From contig NC_090964.1 in assembly GCF_040807025.1 (NCBI RefSeq), positions 2,852,001-2,916,000 of the forward strand: 64,000 nt of DNA, read 5' to 3'. Source of the DNA: Struthio camelus (taxonomy: Eukaryota; Chordata; Aves; Struthioniformes; Struthionidae). The notes under the pieces are model-generated. The model was not told the origin of the DNA. It saw only the letters and a list, made by a program, of their open reading frames with translations, and ran no database searches. Within the stretch, counting starts at the first letter, position 1. Each line of letters opens with the position of its first letter. Below are positions 47,753 to 61,200 of the stretch, piece by piece. The position numbers were made by a program, and so were the translations under genes.

Positions 47753-49193
47753 GACAGTTATTAGATGGAATGATGGCGCAATAGTGCAAAACACTGTGCA
47801 ATTGGGAGCACACACTCCCTTCCCAGCTTTCACATTTACTTTATTATACAGGAGACATGGAATAAGGATTAAATACAAAAATGGGTCAGTATGCTGCATT
47901 TGCCACACTGTGATGGGCTTTGGACAGATTACTGTTCCCTCAGTGCATGTCAGTTCAGAGCTACATCAGAGTGGGGAGTGGCTGCTATGTTCTCTCTAGC
48001 TCTACTAGCGAGACATTAATTCAACTAGAGATCTTTTTCATTTGTACACACATCCTCAAACAGTCTTAAAAACCTAACACTTCACTCAGCCAAGTGCTGC
48101 ACTTTCTATTTCATAAACAGTGGAAAATACCAAGTGTTCACAAGCAATATGTAATATTCACTGGTACACTACAAGCGAGCTTCGAGAGTACTTCTTTAGA
48201 AGCAGCATTTCAGGTAATACTCACCTATCTTGCTAGCTTGTAAATTTAGGTGCCCACTTTCTCATCTTTGCATGATTTTCTCCCTAAAAGCTTCTAAAAA
48301 GCAATTAGGAGTGAACAGCTAAACTTTTTCCCCCACTACTTAATATGGATTTCGTGCACCTTAGTATTTCTAGTGTTTGAGAGTCAGCATTGGAAGAGTT
48401 TTATTTGTCCAATAATAAACCACCAGCCAGTTTATCTAAGGAAATTGCATCGTTAGATTATCCTAAGTCAAAGGTGTTCTGTCCTCACAAATGCTGCATT
48501 TGAAGAAAACAAACAATGCCCCTTCCCCCCCCCCTAAACTCCACAAACCACCAACTGTGCTCAAACATTAATAGAACAGTTACAAGTCTCATGGCTAAAC
48601 TGACCAGTTACTAAGCACACTAGTGGTTCCAACTGTGGTCATCCATGCCTACTTCCTACCTTCCAAATCTGTAGTAGCATCTTTCTCTATAAGAGAGTTT
48701 AGAACCATGGCCACCTGGAGACTAATTAAACCATGGGGAAGACACTGGAGACTTTAGAAACTGCTGGATTAAGGTAATGCAAATCTGTATTGTGCCCTCT
48801 TTGAATGTCATTCTTATTCCAGTCCAAAGTTACCTATACATACAAAATGTTAAAATTGTGCCACTTGCCAAAAAACAAGACATCTCCAATTATTGATCAC
48901 ACTTCAGTATACATTTGGGACAGGGAATAATACATTACAGAAGGAAAAAAACCACAAGATCTTAGTTACATAAAACAATGTAATTTGTATATAAACTGAT
49001 AAATACTGTCTCCATGGTTCACTAATTCCATATACTAGTTATCTGCACATTAGTTGCTAATATCTATTACTAGAAGAAGTTCCGGCTTCTGCTCTCTCAA
49101 GGTGGTCAATTCATTTCTGAGACTAGTCAGCCTGTTCGCTCTGGGGGAATGAGAATTGCTCTCTGCAATGAGATTAGGTTCCACATGAAAATT
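47753..49193 (-). other. Probable STX12 3' UTR
   Basis: The sequence between the STX12 stop codon and the AATAAA is free of coding features and AT-rich. A C10 run is at about 48525-48534. The 3' boundary is inferred from the poly(A) signal. Confidence 0.6.
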
Positions 49194-49286
49194 TCATTTT
49201 GTTGCCTGCCAGATAACAAGTCCTAGGATTAGAGAAGCCACAGCAAGACCAAGAATCAGGATACAGATCTTCTTACGGGATTTCTT
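49194..49286 (-). CDS. STX12: STX12 coding exon 9 (membrane anchor and stop)
   Basis: The acceptor is CCATTAG|AA. The exon encodes the basic KKSRKK and a 20-residue hydrophobic anchor ([20 protein letters not shown]) before QATK and TGA. Confidence 0.97.
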   Translation of the reverse strand, partial: KKSRKKICILILGLAVASLILGLVIWQATK

Positions 49287-52200
49287 CTAATGGAAGAAGA
49301 AAAAAAAGCCATTGACACCAAGAACAGAGGACAAGAGGATAGATTAGAGCACTCTGTACCCATCCTTATTCAAGAGGAGTGTACAGACTACACGGCTTAA
49401 GCATTCTTTAAACAGCATGATTTTATAGCTAGCTGTTTTCAGTTTCAGCATAGTCTAAGAGGTGCAGTTAAGTCAAAAATGTGTCAAGTCTCGCTTCTCT
49501 CAAGGAAAATACAAGTTTCACTCAAATTGCCTATAAAAAGAGAACCTGACAGCATCTAGCATATGCTTTTCATACCTAAGGTAGGCCACCAGAGCTAGAG
49601 GAAAACTAACTACCTCTAGCTATTTGGATTTTCCAGCTAAGACAAGTAATAACTGCTAACTAGTTCCCTGATATAATCTCTCCTTGGTCACCTGGAGTTG
49701 GCATGGAGATTGTATTGCATTTCTACAGTTTAAAAGCTTTGATAAACAGTTATGGTACTTGGATTTTACAGTTTTGATCACTTTTAATCATCACAGAAAG
49801 CTACAACCTGTCCATATATACAGAATACTTTTATCTAAGGATTTGAGGTTAGTTATATAAAACCTCCTCTGCCCAGAAGAATATGTCCAATACATGTCCA
49901 AAATCTGCCAGACTTGGCTTTATCATACCTTGAAGATTCACTTTATAATGGAACCCGTGGAAAGAGAAAATGATACTATATCCTGGCAGCTGGCAAAGGC
50001 TACTTTCCCTCCCTGCAGCTAAACAGCACAGGAGTTTTATTGCCTTCCAATATCTCCTCACTTAACAGCTTGAGGAAGTCCAGTTTCCTATCTGGTATAT
50101 TGTCCTGAGGTACCAGCAGTAAAACTCTATACTGAACTGACTGACTGACAGAGCACCCCCATTCTTTCATAGAATCTAAACCCCCCAAGGACAATCAGGA
50201 AAGGAGCCTACAAGAAAGCGCTAAATATAATAAACAAAGAAGTTTGCAGTGGCTGTCACTGCTCCTTACAGAGTTGATGGGACTTAGGACAGACCAAGGA
50301 ACGGGAACTGAGCAGTCAGAAAGGTCCTGCAAATCCTGGTGAGCAGAAACTGCCCAAGTTTGTATATGGATTTTTTTCACATCCGTGTTTACACAAAGTT
50401 CTGTAGAGTATTGTCTTGACCAGCATATTTACAAGATGGGTACATCATGAGAATTTATTCTCGTTTAACTGTTTCGCTACCTTCCGAGAACGGCAAAGCT
50501 AGGCACTTAAACTCATTGAGCACATCTACGTGAAGGAACAAAATGACGGCATATCCTCTGCGTTAGAGGGCTAATTTCAATGCTGTGTTTCTCACTCAAG
50601 CGCTTTATTTATTCCTTAGAGTACAGCTTTGTGGAAGTGCCAGCTTGCATAAGCTGTTTTTAAGAACTTGTTTGGCATGCTGCAGTCCTCATTATATGTC
50701 TTGTTATGCCTGTACCATGTTGCACAAGTGTATGTTGACATTAATACAAAGCATACAGAATTTACCTGATAATAGGCAGCTCTCTGTAACTGCTCACTGG
50801 CTCTTTCCACATGGACTTCTGCACTTTCCACATTTGCCTCTATGCTGTCTACAGAAAAATAAGAGAACTCATTGTAAGAGAATTCAGAGCTTCTGTGTTA
50901 TAAATTAGATATGTGATATGATCACTTTTATACAAAATATTTGAGAATTGAATCAGACAGAATATGTAATTGAGCTAAACAAACTTTCTGTTATCCATAT
51001 GTACTTACCAATCATATCTCCTTGGTCATGAATCATCATGGCTAAATCCTTAAATATTTGATTGACATCCAAAATGTCTGCCTGAAGGCAAGAGTTTGAC
51101 AAGTTGTAACAACCACCGATTACAATTTTGCTAAATCTAATCCTTAGCATCTCTTACAGCCATTGCTCAAAATAATTGAGCAGATACCATCATTCACTGA
51201 CTGAGGTTACAATCCTCAGCTCCATAGATAGTAGCATAAACACAGGAGCCTACAATATTCCTGCTACTCAAGTGTTTGTTTCAGCACACTAGCCATTAGC
51301 ACAGCATGGAATTGAGATGAACACTTTCACATGAATTGCTCCTACATCTCCAAGGGATCATGAATCAACTCTGAATGAAAATGTACCTAGCCTTCAAAAG
51401 GAGTGGGGAGAAAGAATTCAGCATCAAGCCTCTCTACAAGCAACTTTTTTCCTCTCAGATTTCTTTAGCCCATCCCATTAGCTAGCACTCTGTGATGTCT
51501 TTAGTTTAGCTCCTAGCACTGTTTACTGTGCAGGATCTCCTGTTCACCTCTAATTGCCTGATTGCTGTTTCTCTCTCTTTAATAAGTTCAAGGTCTTGTT
51601 CAGTTATTGCCACATCTTCTTCCTGAGACTGCATTTGATTCCAGTCTTCACCACTAGAAAGAAAAAAGAAGAAAGTAAGAGCCTGTTTCTCTGAGGGTAG
51701 ATATTTCCAAATCCTTTTTATACTTAAGTGCCAATAAGCTAAACTTGAAAAATTTCCTACCGGAGGAACTCCCCCCCCCCCCCCCCCCCAACAACCCCTC
51801 AGGTTCCTGGGGGTTCCTGGTATTGCAACTGTGTACAGGGATGAGACTAATTAGTGGCAACAGTTACAATCAGAACAAATGAAAAATAAGGACAGATTAG
51901 GAAAAGCAGGTCTTGCACAAGGTTATTCTAACAGCTCAGTGAAGAAACTGGAAAGCAGCCCATGCACAGGATACTCTAAGATATGAGTATTATGTATAGC
52001 ATTATAAAAGAAACCTCACTATTCCTGTGGGATTTTTTCCTCCTTTTTTTTTTTTTTTTTTTAAATTTTTAAACATGCCAACATCTTTCTTCCCTCTCAC
52101 TGTTCCCCTAAGAAAGGGGGAATCACGGGTGAAAGTCTTGATAGTGTTGTGCTCGCAGGCTGCTTTCTATCAGCTATCAGACTGAAATAACAGCAGATAG

Positions 52201-55200
52201 GAATACAGATGCAAAGATTCTCTCTTGCTCTCTGGCATTTGGAGCTCAGCAATTTCAAAATCACTGCACAAGTTACACACAGATGACAGCAAAGTACCTA
52301 TAACACAAGGTTACCTACATGTTTAGCATTAAGAAATTCTTCAAGGATAATGTCATCCTCTTCTTAACAAAGGGAAGTGTACTGGAAAGCACTATAAGGT
52401 TACAATATGTCTGTTGAGTATATACCACCAAATAGCAAGTTTCAAAGGCTCCAAGTGCCAGAAGAAATGAAGATAAGCTAGATGTCAGAAACAGCTGACA
52501 CATCCAGAAACTCAGCTCTGAGATGACAGTAGAGTTTTCAAATATTTGAGGCAAAAGTTTCTGACATGGAGCACGCAAGAGCAATGTCAAACGAGGAGCA
52601 ACTGCTGTGTGCCCCTCTACCTTTCAAAGAGGCTAAGAGCCTCTGCATCAGTAAGTACCTACTGGGCTCCCCTTGCTTTGGGAAGCAAGGCCTTCAAACT
52701 CATCACAGCATCTGTACAACCCAGCAGCATGCTGTTTTCACTTCTGATTCAGTATATGGAGGCATGGGGCTCCAGGGGGGTGGGGGGGGTGCACCACAAG
52801 AAGCTGAGCAGATAAAGCTCAATTTGGAGGAAAAGGGTGAATGGATGAGACATGGAGGCTCGGACTCTTGATTTAGAAAATTAAAGGGTATATACACATA
52901 GGGCGACATGTTTCACACCCAAGATTTCTCAGACGTATGTACAGGAGAAGCAGACACAGTAGTCAGAGATACTTTTGGGGTGCCTTGAGTTCGCTTTATG
53001 CGCATCATATAGTTGATGTACTATTTTTCAACCTAACTTCTGTGCAGCAGCACAATTACTGCATAAGCCCCACCACTGGCTGACACGTTAAAGTAATGCT
53101 GGCTTGTTGGGCGTGTTCTGTGGTTAGTCTGTCAGGGAACGTTAGAAATGCCCAGGAAAATAGTGCTGTGTGCAGTTCATTTTTTACATTGTATATTATT
53201 ACAAGTACTGTAATAATTGCATTTCCAATCTTTTGCTTTGCATTCAGCTAAAGAAGCCTTGCCCTGAGTTACATTAATATAACTAAAATTATTGTGGCAA
53301 GATATAGGTAGGTAAGTGTGATTATGTGCACATCAGGAGTGCAAGTACTTGTTACCTATCAAATGAGACCAGCTGTTCTTCTCTGAATCGCTCATCAGCC
53401 TAGAAAAAGAAAAAAAGTGTTATTAGTCTTGCAGACTACTAGCACAACTAGCAAAATCAATAGCAGCATCGTGAAGACATAGGAGCATACTGTGCAGAGA
53501 ATTCTTTGAGAATGCCACTGTCACTTTAATTTACATATCTCTGCAAATCAGAAGCAGGTGAGAGCTAGAAGAGCTAGTCTCTTTACTCAGATCACTTGTC
53601 ATTGTTTGGTGCTTCCTTTCTCTATGTGTAAAAAACAAACAAGAAAACCCACAAACCGCACACTTAGTTCTTATGATTCTTTAACTAGACATAATTCCTA
53701 GGAGTGTAATCTGAGCAATAACTGTGTTCCTTTGTGGAAATTAAGAATGTGTACTTAACACAAAGCCCCAAGGCAAGGGGAGAGAAATGCTTTCACTAGC
53801 CTTTTTATTATGAATTCTTAGTAGCCACAGGGGTTGGCCAAAACAGAACAGGAAGAATGTTTGAATGTACATTAGGATTACTAACAGGACAGGAGCTGTA
53901 AGAAAATAAATAAAAAAAAGATAGTGTGAGACTTCAGATGTTGCCTCAGGTACGGTAAACTTCCAACTGACCTCCTAAGTTGTAAAGCCTAGGGCTGACA
54001 TCTGTCAAAGAACAGCTTGCAATACTTTGCTGTTAGCTATTACTTTGACTACCTCTCTTCTGTCATCCATAAGATTTGCAACTGCCAGGATTCCCTCCTC
54101 TACTAACACTGACAAGCAGCACATTGAAACGTGTCCAGTGCTTACAGCATCTGGATTAGTAAAATTAATGCACCACGACCCCATCTGTACCCAGTAACGG
54201 GTCAGCAGATAGCTACAAAGTTGGTAGGCAAGTAAAAGATCTCAGAGAAGACTTGTAATTCACTACATCGCTACAAAATTCCCATAAATACTTACAGAGA
54301 TGCGGGAGCCAGCTCTCGCCCTTGCTACAGTCTCTTTCTCCTTCTCTGAGACTCGCCTCTGTATTGCTTGGAAGTTATTTAAGGCTGCAGAGAAGTCATT
54401 CATTAAACGTTCTTTCTGAAGCCTCTGTTGGCGCTAAAGAATTAAAACAAAAACAAGTGTTCAGATATTCCTGTTCATGTTAATGTAATTGTCCAGACAC
54501 TCCCTCTCTCTCAAAAGCAAGCAAACAAAGAAACAAAAACCAAAACAAACCCCAAAAAACCCAGCTGACATTCAGAAGATCTCTTGGTTCCAGCATTCTA
54601 GGGGACTGGAGGGAAAAAAACCCCCACCAAATTTTCATTAGTTATACCAAATGCTCTACGCCTTGTGCACTGAAGAATAGCTTTGAGCAACAAAGTTCTC
54701 TAGATGCAGTTTGGTTTTAAGTTTGGAGTAGGGGGGCCTTCTAAACTATTACTGGAATGGCATCTGAATAAAAGTAATTTATCACATTTACTTACGTACC
54801 TTTTGGATACCTATGGTGCCTTCCCCTCCATTCCCCCGTTTAGCCAACCTATTAATCCTTCACCTGTTCTCTCCACTCCATTCTCCTTCCTCCGACAGTC
54901 CCCTTAACTTTCTTATGAACGTAGGAAACCTACAGTACAGCAACTCAGCAACTTTTAAGAGTAAAGAGTCCCAAAATTCCAGGGCTAACATCCATTACCC
55001 CTGGCTTTGGGGGCTCTCTCTCAGCCATACCACACCACAAGCCTGCTACTAGTTGTTTGGAGAACATCCTCTCGTACTCTTGACATCCATTTCAATTTGC
55101 CTGTTCTCCACATGCATCAGTGTAATGTCCCTGGTTGTCCTCGTTTTACAGTATCAACTGATTTAGCTTGCCTAGAACGTCTCCTTTTAGCATTCTGACA

Positions 55201-58200
55201 TCCCAGTTAATGGAAACAGCAAGTTCTGAAAAAGCTTGCCTCAAAGACATTTAATTCTAGTGCCAATTCCTATGCTTTCCTCTAGAGAGATTCCCAACAG
55301 CCCTCTCACAACAGAGGGAACCCGGCATTTTTATCCTTCAGCAAGTTCATATCAATTGAGCAGCCTTTCCAAGGAAATATATGGGAAAAAAACCTATTCG
55401 AAAACACATTTTATAAGACTGCTTGCCATAGCAGTCTTATAATATACTGCAGTTTTTAATCAGAGTTGTGTGGAAGCAACTGCCTCTCTGCCAGATGAGA
55501 TCTTCAACATGCTCATGCAAGTTCTGCAGATTTTGGACAGACTGTGCAACAGGCTTCATAAGTCACTGCCACATTCAGTGATATGCACATGACAGCATTT
55601 TGCTCACCAGAGGGAGATTAACTGAGAAATACTTGCTGAACAAACAGCCAAAACATGGCCATGCTTACAGCCAGCATTTAAACCTTTAAATATAGGATTA
55701 GACTAAAGCAACAACTGCTGACCCATATCCAAAGATCATCCCATAACAACATTGATTTACATAATATCACAAAAACACACAGCAGTGACTTAAAGCAGAG
55801 GCAAGAAAACTCCAACAGCAGAGGACTGTCCCTTCCTTTTCCCATAGGAAGGGGGAATCTGAAAGACTATTCAGCAGGAGGTAAAGCCATAATCATCGCC
55901 AGCTACACTTATTCAAACATGAGCAAGGCGAGTCAGCTTTTTTCCTCCAGCTAATAAATGACAGGCAAGTGGAAGCTATTTGGCAGGATCACACTTCACA
56001 TTGACATGTAGTTTGCTCTATGTTCTTATCCTAAAACATTGCCTTACATGATTAGACACTTCATAAACAAGATTTTTTCAGAAACGTACTCGGAAATACA
56101 GAATTGCATACTTAGCTCTCCTCAAACATATAGGGCTTCTGATTCATATGCAAGTTAAGTTTTATACCCATTTTGCAGCTGGCAAAGGTTAAGCCGTTTT
56201 CCCAGTGTCACAGAAGAGGTCAGGATGTCATCAGTTTAATGAGTCTTCCCACTTCTCTAATAGCTTTTACTCCATCGTGAAAGGCTACTGTCCCTTCAGC
56301 TGTGCCAATATTCAAGCTTTATGAGGCTGTGCTCTAAGCTACATCCATAAAACGAGTGACTTTAAAAAAACCTCCAGATGAATTCTGTGCACATACCTGT
56401 TCAGAAGCGGATAGAGGAAGTGGCAGAGACCCCAGTTCCTTTAGATATTCATTGGTCTCTTTAGCAAGTCGGTTGGCAGAATGCTGTAGCTGTTGTCTAA
56501 AATAAGGGTTCAGAAAGAGTTACACAAGGTTCTCTCCCAAAGCAGTCTCTGAGCAATTCAGTTCTCACAATAATGACCAATTAGGGGTTCTGAAATCACA
56601 CACCTTCCAGGTTTTTCATTCTCCAATGTTGGGAAAAAAAGAAAAAAGAAAAAACCCTAGACGCACATAAGAGTCAGTTTTATGCCAGAAATGTCATCCA
56701 TGCCTTAAGGCACTATGTAGGAGTTTAAGAAATTCCTAGACATTGTTGAAGTCAAATTCTTCAGTTGATAAAAATCTAAGGACCCTTCCTGAACAAACAC
56801 CTGAAACGCTATTACACAGCAGGGATCACCTCTCCGTACTAAAGATGAATAGGGAAAAACGGAACGGAGATGTACTTTTACCATCAATTTGACACTATCC
56901 TACCTTAAAAAGGAATCCAAAGTATTTCTATACTCCCTGCTAACCGGTATAATGTAGTAGTTAAAAGATATTTCTCTTCTATAGCATAAGAGAGAAATTA
57001 AAAGGAGGCAATGATAACTTCATTCAGTGAACATAATCACTTTCTAGGGCAAATTGTTTATGTTACCAGTTGGTATCTGATCGCTCACTTGACAACCTCT
57101 AACTGCATTGGTCAAATTTACGCTTGATAAAAATATGGAGATCTCAGAGATCGCAAAGAACTTTAAAAAACCCTAATAACATAACAGAAAAACTAACAGT
57201 GTAAACCAGGAAGACACAAAATCTTCCTGCAACAAAATACTAAAGCAAGAATCAAGATTTTTGGTGTTTAATGGGGTGCAAGATGCTTGAATGAAAGCCA
57301 TCCATTCAGCCCAATAGATACGCAAATCTAAGTATTCAGGTTACCTTGCTGTATAAGTTCACCCGTAATATGAGAGCTGAATAAGCCACCCACGCATTTT
57401 CGTATTAATTTCTATAGCATCTGACAATTTATTGAGTGCAACCACTCTCCCCTTAAAGAAGGGGCCATGTCTCTGTAATGAAATTAACTGGAAACACATT
57501 CATTTGGCTGCCAGTGACTTTTTCTTTAATCTACCAATTAAATCCAGGTCAAGTCAATCAAACAGCTCTGGCAAGCTAATTCCTTTCTCTCCCAATGGGT
57601 TCTGATCACATCCTATAGATGTAAGTTATGAGCTCATCCAAAAAAAAAAATCACTATTATAAAAAAAAAAAACATGGGGATGTTGCATGACTGACTGACA
57701 AGTTTCCTTTTAGTTTTCCAGAAATTATTTCTCTCATTCTTTGCTATTTATGCTTTTCAAGTATATACAAGAGGCACAGACATACAGACTCCCTGTCTAG
57801 TCTAAGGGTCAGCTTGGACTGTGCAGTTCAAATTTCTTCTACATTGTGTCCCAAGAGCATATTCTTGCCTGAGGTTACACTTGGCAATTTGGCTGCCATA
57901 CAAAATTGCTAGTCTTTCTAATACCCAAATCCTTCTGTACTACAAGCTACTTTTTCATGAGATATAGGTCCTCCCTGCTGTTTTCCCTTTTTCCTCCTGT
58001 GTCAAGGCCAAGTACATAGTATGGCACTCATTCCTTCCAAATCACAAGTGAAGCTACTAAAATAAGACTGGTTTTCAGAGTACAGATAAGAATAGTACAC
58101 CAGGCATGCATTAACCCCCCCCCCCCTTTTTTTTTTTTAAAAAGATAATCTACACCATTTCTAATCATTCCTATCAAGCAGCTTTGACTGGCTTTTCCAC

Positions 58201-61200
58201 AGTTCTGCAAAAACACCTCAGCACCTCTAGTAAACTACTTTACCCATCTAGTCATTTTGTTTTGTAGGACTAAACTAAACTTATCCAGTAAAGCATGTCC
58301 CCAAAGCAAGTAATCCAATTTAGACGGAGAAATAAAGAACCTACACAAGTGTTAGCTGAGTTAATACTTACAAGTTTTCCTGCAGCTTGCTGGAATCCTG
58401 CTTGGTTCCCAGCTGGCTCATCAAATTCTTTATCTGAGCAGCTGAAGATAAAGAGATCACAAAGTAAGAGAGTAGGACAAGTTCCAGTATGTTCTTCCTT
58501 CCTGAAGACATTCTTCTAGCTCCCCACAAAGAAGGATTTCTCTCAACGTTTTGCTTAACTCAGGCTTACATGACAACACTTAGACTTTGCATTTAGAGCA
58601 AAGTATGCATTTTAAACATCCCCATTTAGACTTGATATAGCTTACTAGAGTAAGTGTTTCAAATGAGAAAAAGACAGAAGGTTTGAGGCATACATATCCT
58701 GAAAACAAGTCTGCGTGGCTAAAGCTTTTGTATTCCTCTTCCTCAATCTTATTACACCAACAAACATAGTGGCTTATTTCAATAAACCTTGCAATTTGTG
58801 TAATTTGGACTACCAGTGCTGCAGAATAACCTTACTATTACTAAGCTGTGTTGTTACTGTCACATATTCTAGAGTTACTTAAATTACTGCTTTCTTAAAA
58901 AGAAAAAAAAAATTAAGAAAAAGTTGAGGGTTGCTGTCAGTCTAAAAAATAATTTGAGTTTAGCTACTCACAATAGCCAAGACTTATTGGAATACTGGGA
59001 CAAATTTAATCTTTTGAGAACAGCAGATACTAATGGTGATGCTTCATAGTTAGCTTGCATCAAGTTGAAATCACGCTGTAGCCAGAAGAGAGATTCTAGC
59101 CCTCCTCCTCCTACATCCCCTGTGTATTTCCACAGTTTCCCTTGTGTAGGCACTATGATCGCGCAGTTGCATCAAACTGTTAATCCACCTGAAAAGTATC
59201 TACCTCTTTTTATCTTTCCTCACACCCCCCAATATTATTTTTGGTCAGCTGATCTGTTTTATTCTACAGCTGCACAATTGTTAGTATTGCTAAAGAGATA
59301 CTGGGGGCACCACTTCTGACAGCAGTAGAATGTCTGACTGTTTAAACTGATTATGAAATCATATCCTAGGCTTCCAAGTGGTGAGACAGGCAAGGCCAAA
59401 AAGGATAAACTCGATTCAGCTGCCTGTAGAACCACATTAAGTTGAAATACCCAATACCGGACGTTACCAAGAGCTACTTCCAATTCAATTACATCCTGCT
59501 GGTGTAATTTCTGCTTTCAGCCTGGAGCAGGCCATTTCAGTTGATGAAACATGTTACAAAGGAAACATCAGACTTCTAGACTGGCCACTTCTTTTAAAGT
59601 CATGCCCAATAACTTACAACAGTGAAAGCTCAGCTAAAGCTGCAATACGATTTAATTAATAAACAGGCAAGGATTCTGACTTCTGCATGCAGAGAACATA
59701 CTGGTTTTCTAGAATCCTATCAGCTCACACAGTGAGTTGTGTAACAGCTTCCTATACACCGAGCTGAATGTGTGTATTCTAGTGAGCAAGACTACACTTA
59801 TATCACAAATTATCATCTACTGGAAGACCAGAAAAGTCCACAGTCAAGTTAAATTAGCACACTGACTGTACTCTGCAGTGTCTAGACATTCCGTGCCTTG
59901 CTTTTTGCAGGTGTGTGTAGCGGGGTGATGGTGGAGGGATTGTTTTGTTTTGTTTTGAGCATCTTCTGGAGTGGAAATGGAATTAGTGCAAGAATCTCTA
60001 TTCTAGTCCTGGTACAAGACAGGTTTAGTAGTTTGCTGCGCTTACTTATTTCAGCCAACGACAATGCACAGAATCTACACAAAAGGACAGCAAGAGACCA
60101 GGAGGCTAAAGAAAGAGACTGGGAATTTTTTCCTTTATGATTCTCTGGATAGGGGCCATTCACATCAGCTGGAGAGTCAGAAAAATAGCCCTGTCAGTCA
60201 GTAGCTTTCAGTTTCCCAACCCTTTCATTTTGCACTGTAAATACTTCTACAGAGACTGCTGTACACTTACAGATTACTTATAACATTTAAATCTCTGACC
60301 TAGATGCTGAGCTACCATAATAGTCTTGCAAGCAATAGTTTTGGTAGCTCAGGCCACTAGCTGTTTTTCTGGTTTTTTTTTGTTTTTGTTTTTAAATACA
60401 GTTCGCACAACATGGTAACTCTATGGAGTTTCCCAAGAGGAGAGAACGAAAGTCTGCCATATCCACTGTTTGCTTGTTTCCCCCCCCCCCCCCCCAACGA
60501 ATGAAATGACAGCTGAGGAAAAGTTTAAGGCATCAGTTTCTCTTTTCCTCCTGGGCTTCAGTGGAGTGGTTTTATAAAACATGGAATAAAATTGATTACT
60601 CTAACATTAAGTTAGACGTTCTGTGTGCTTCTGCTCATCTTGATAAAGCCTGTTAATCCTTGAGAGAGGCAGCACACTGAGATAGGATGGCTACTGGTCA
60701 TGATACAGTGGAGGCTTGTCCTATGAGAAAGAGGAACTGAGCTAATGTGAGAGGAAGGCTCTCAAAGGGAGATCTGAGAGAAAGAAAAAAGAAAATAAAC
60801 AAAATATCATTTGGAGAATTTAAGAGCGATTTAACTGGTGGCCACAGCTATACCAAAGGAAGTGAAAACAACTTTGAGCTAATGCAGGGCAGTTTCAGGA
60901 ATACTAATAGCCTAGTATAATCACGTTAGAGAAGTTACCAAGTTTCAGGGGAACCAATATGTTTAACTGGCCTTGCCCCTAAAAAACTTGCATCTAGATT
61001 AGGTTATAGAACGCCTTTTCTAAGACTGGCATTAGATCAAAGACTCCTTTGGAAACAACTCATTCAGTAAGTACTATTTCAGTGATCAGTCCTAGGATTT
61101 CAATGATTAGCTTATGATCATTCATAACTTTTTTTTTAATGACTGTCAGATGACCAAAAGAACTGCAGTGTCATTTACTTAACAACATTCTGTCTAACAA

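Noticed and set aside
50953-51150. A frame continuing past the STX12 exon 7 donor
   Set aside because: It reads exon 7 into intron 7. The GTAAGT donor at 51008 and the matching phase with exon 8 show that splicing is normal.
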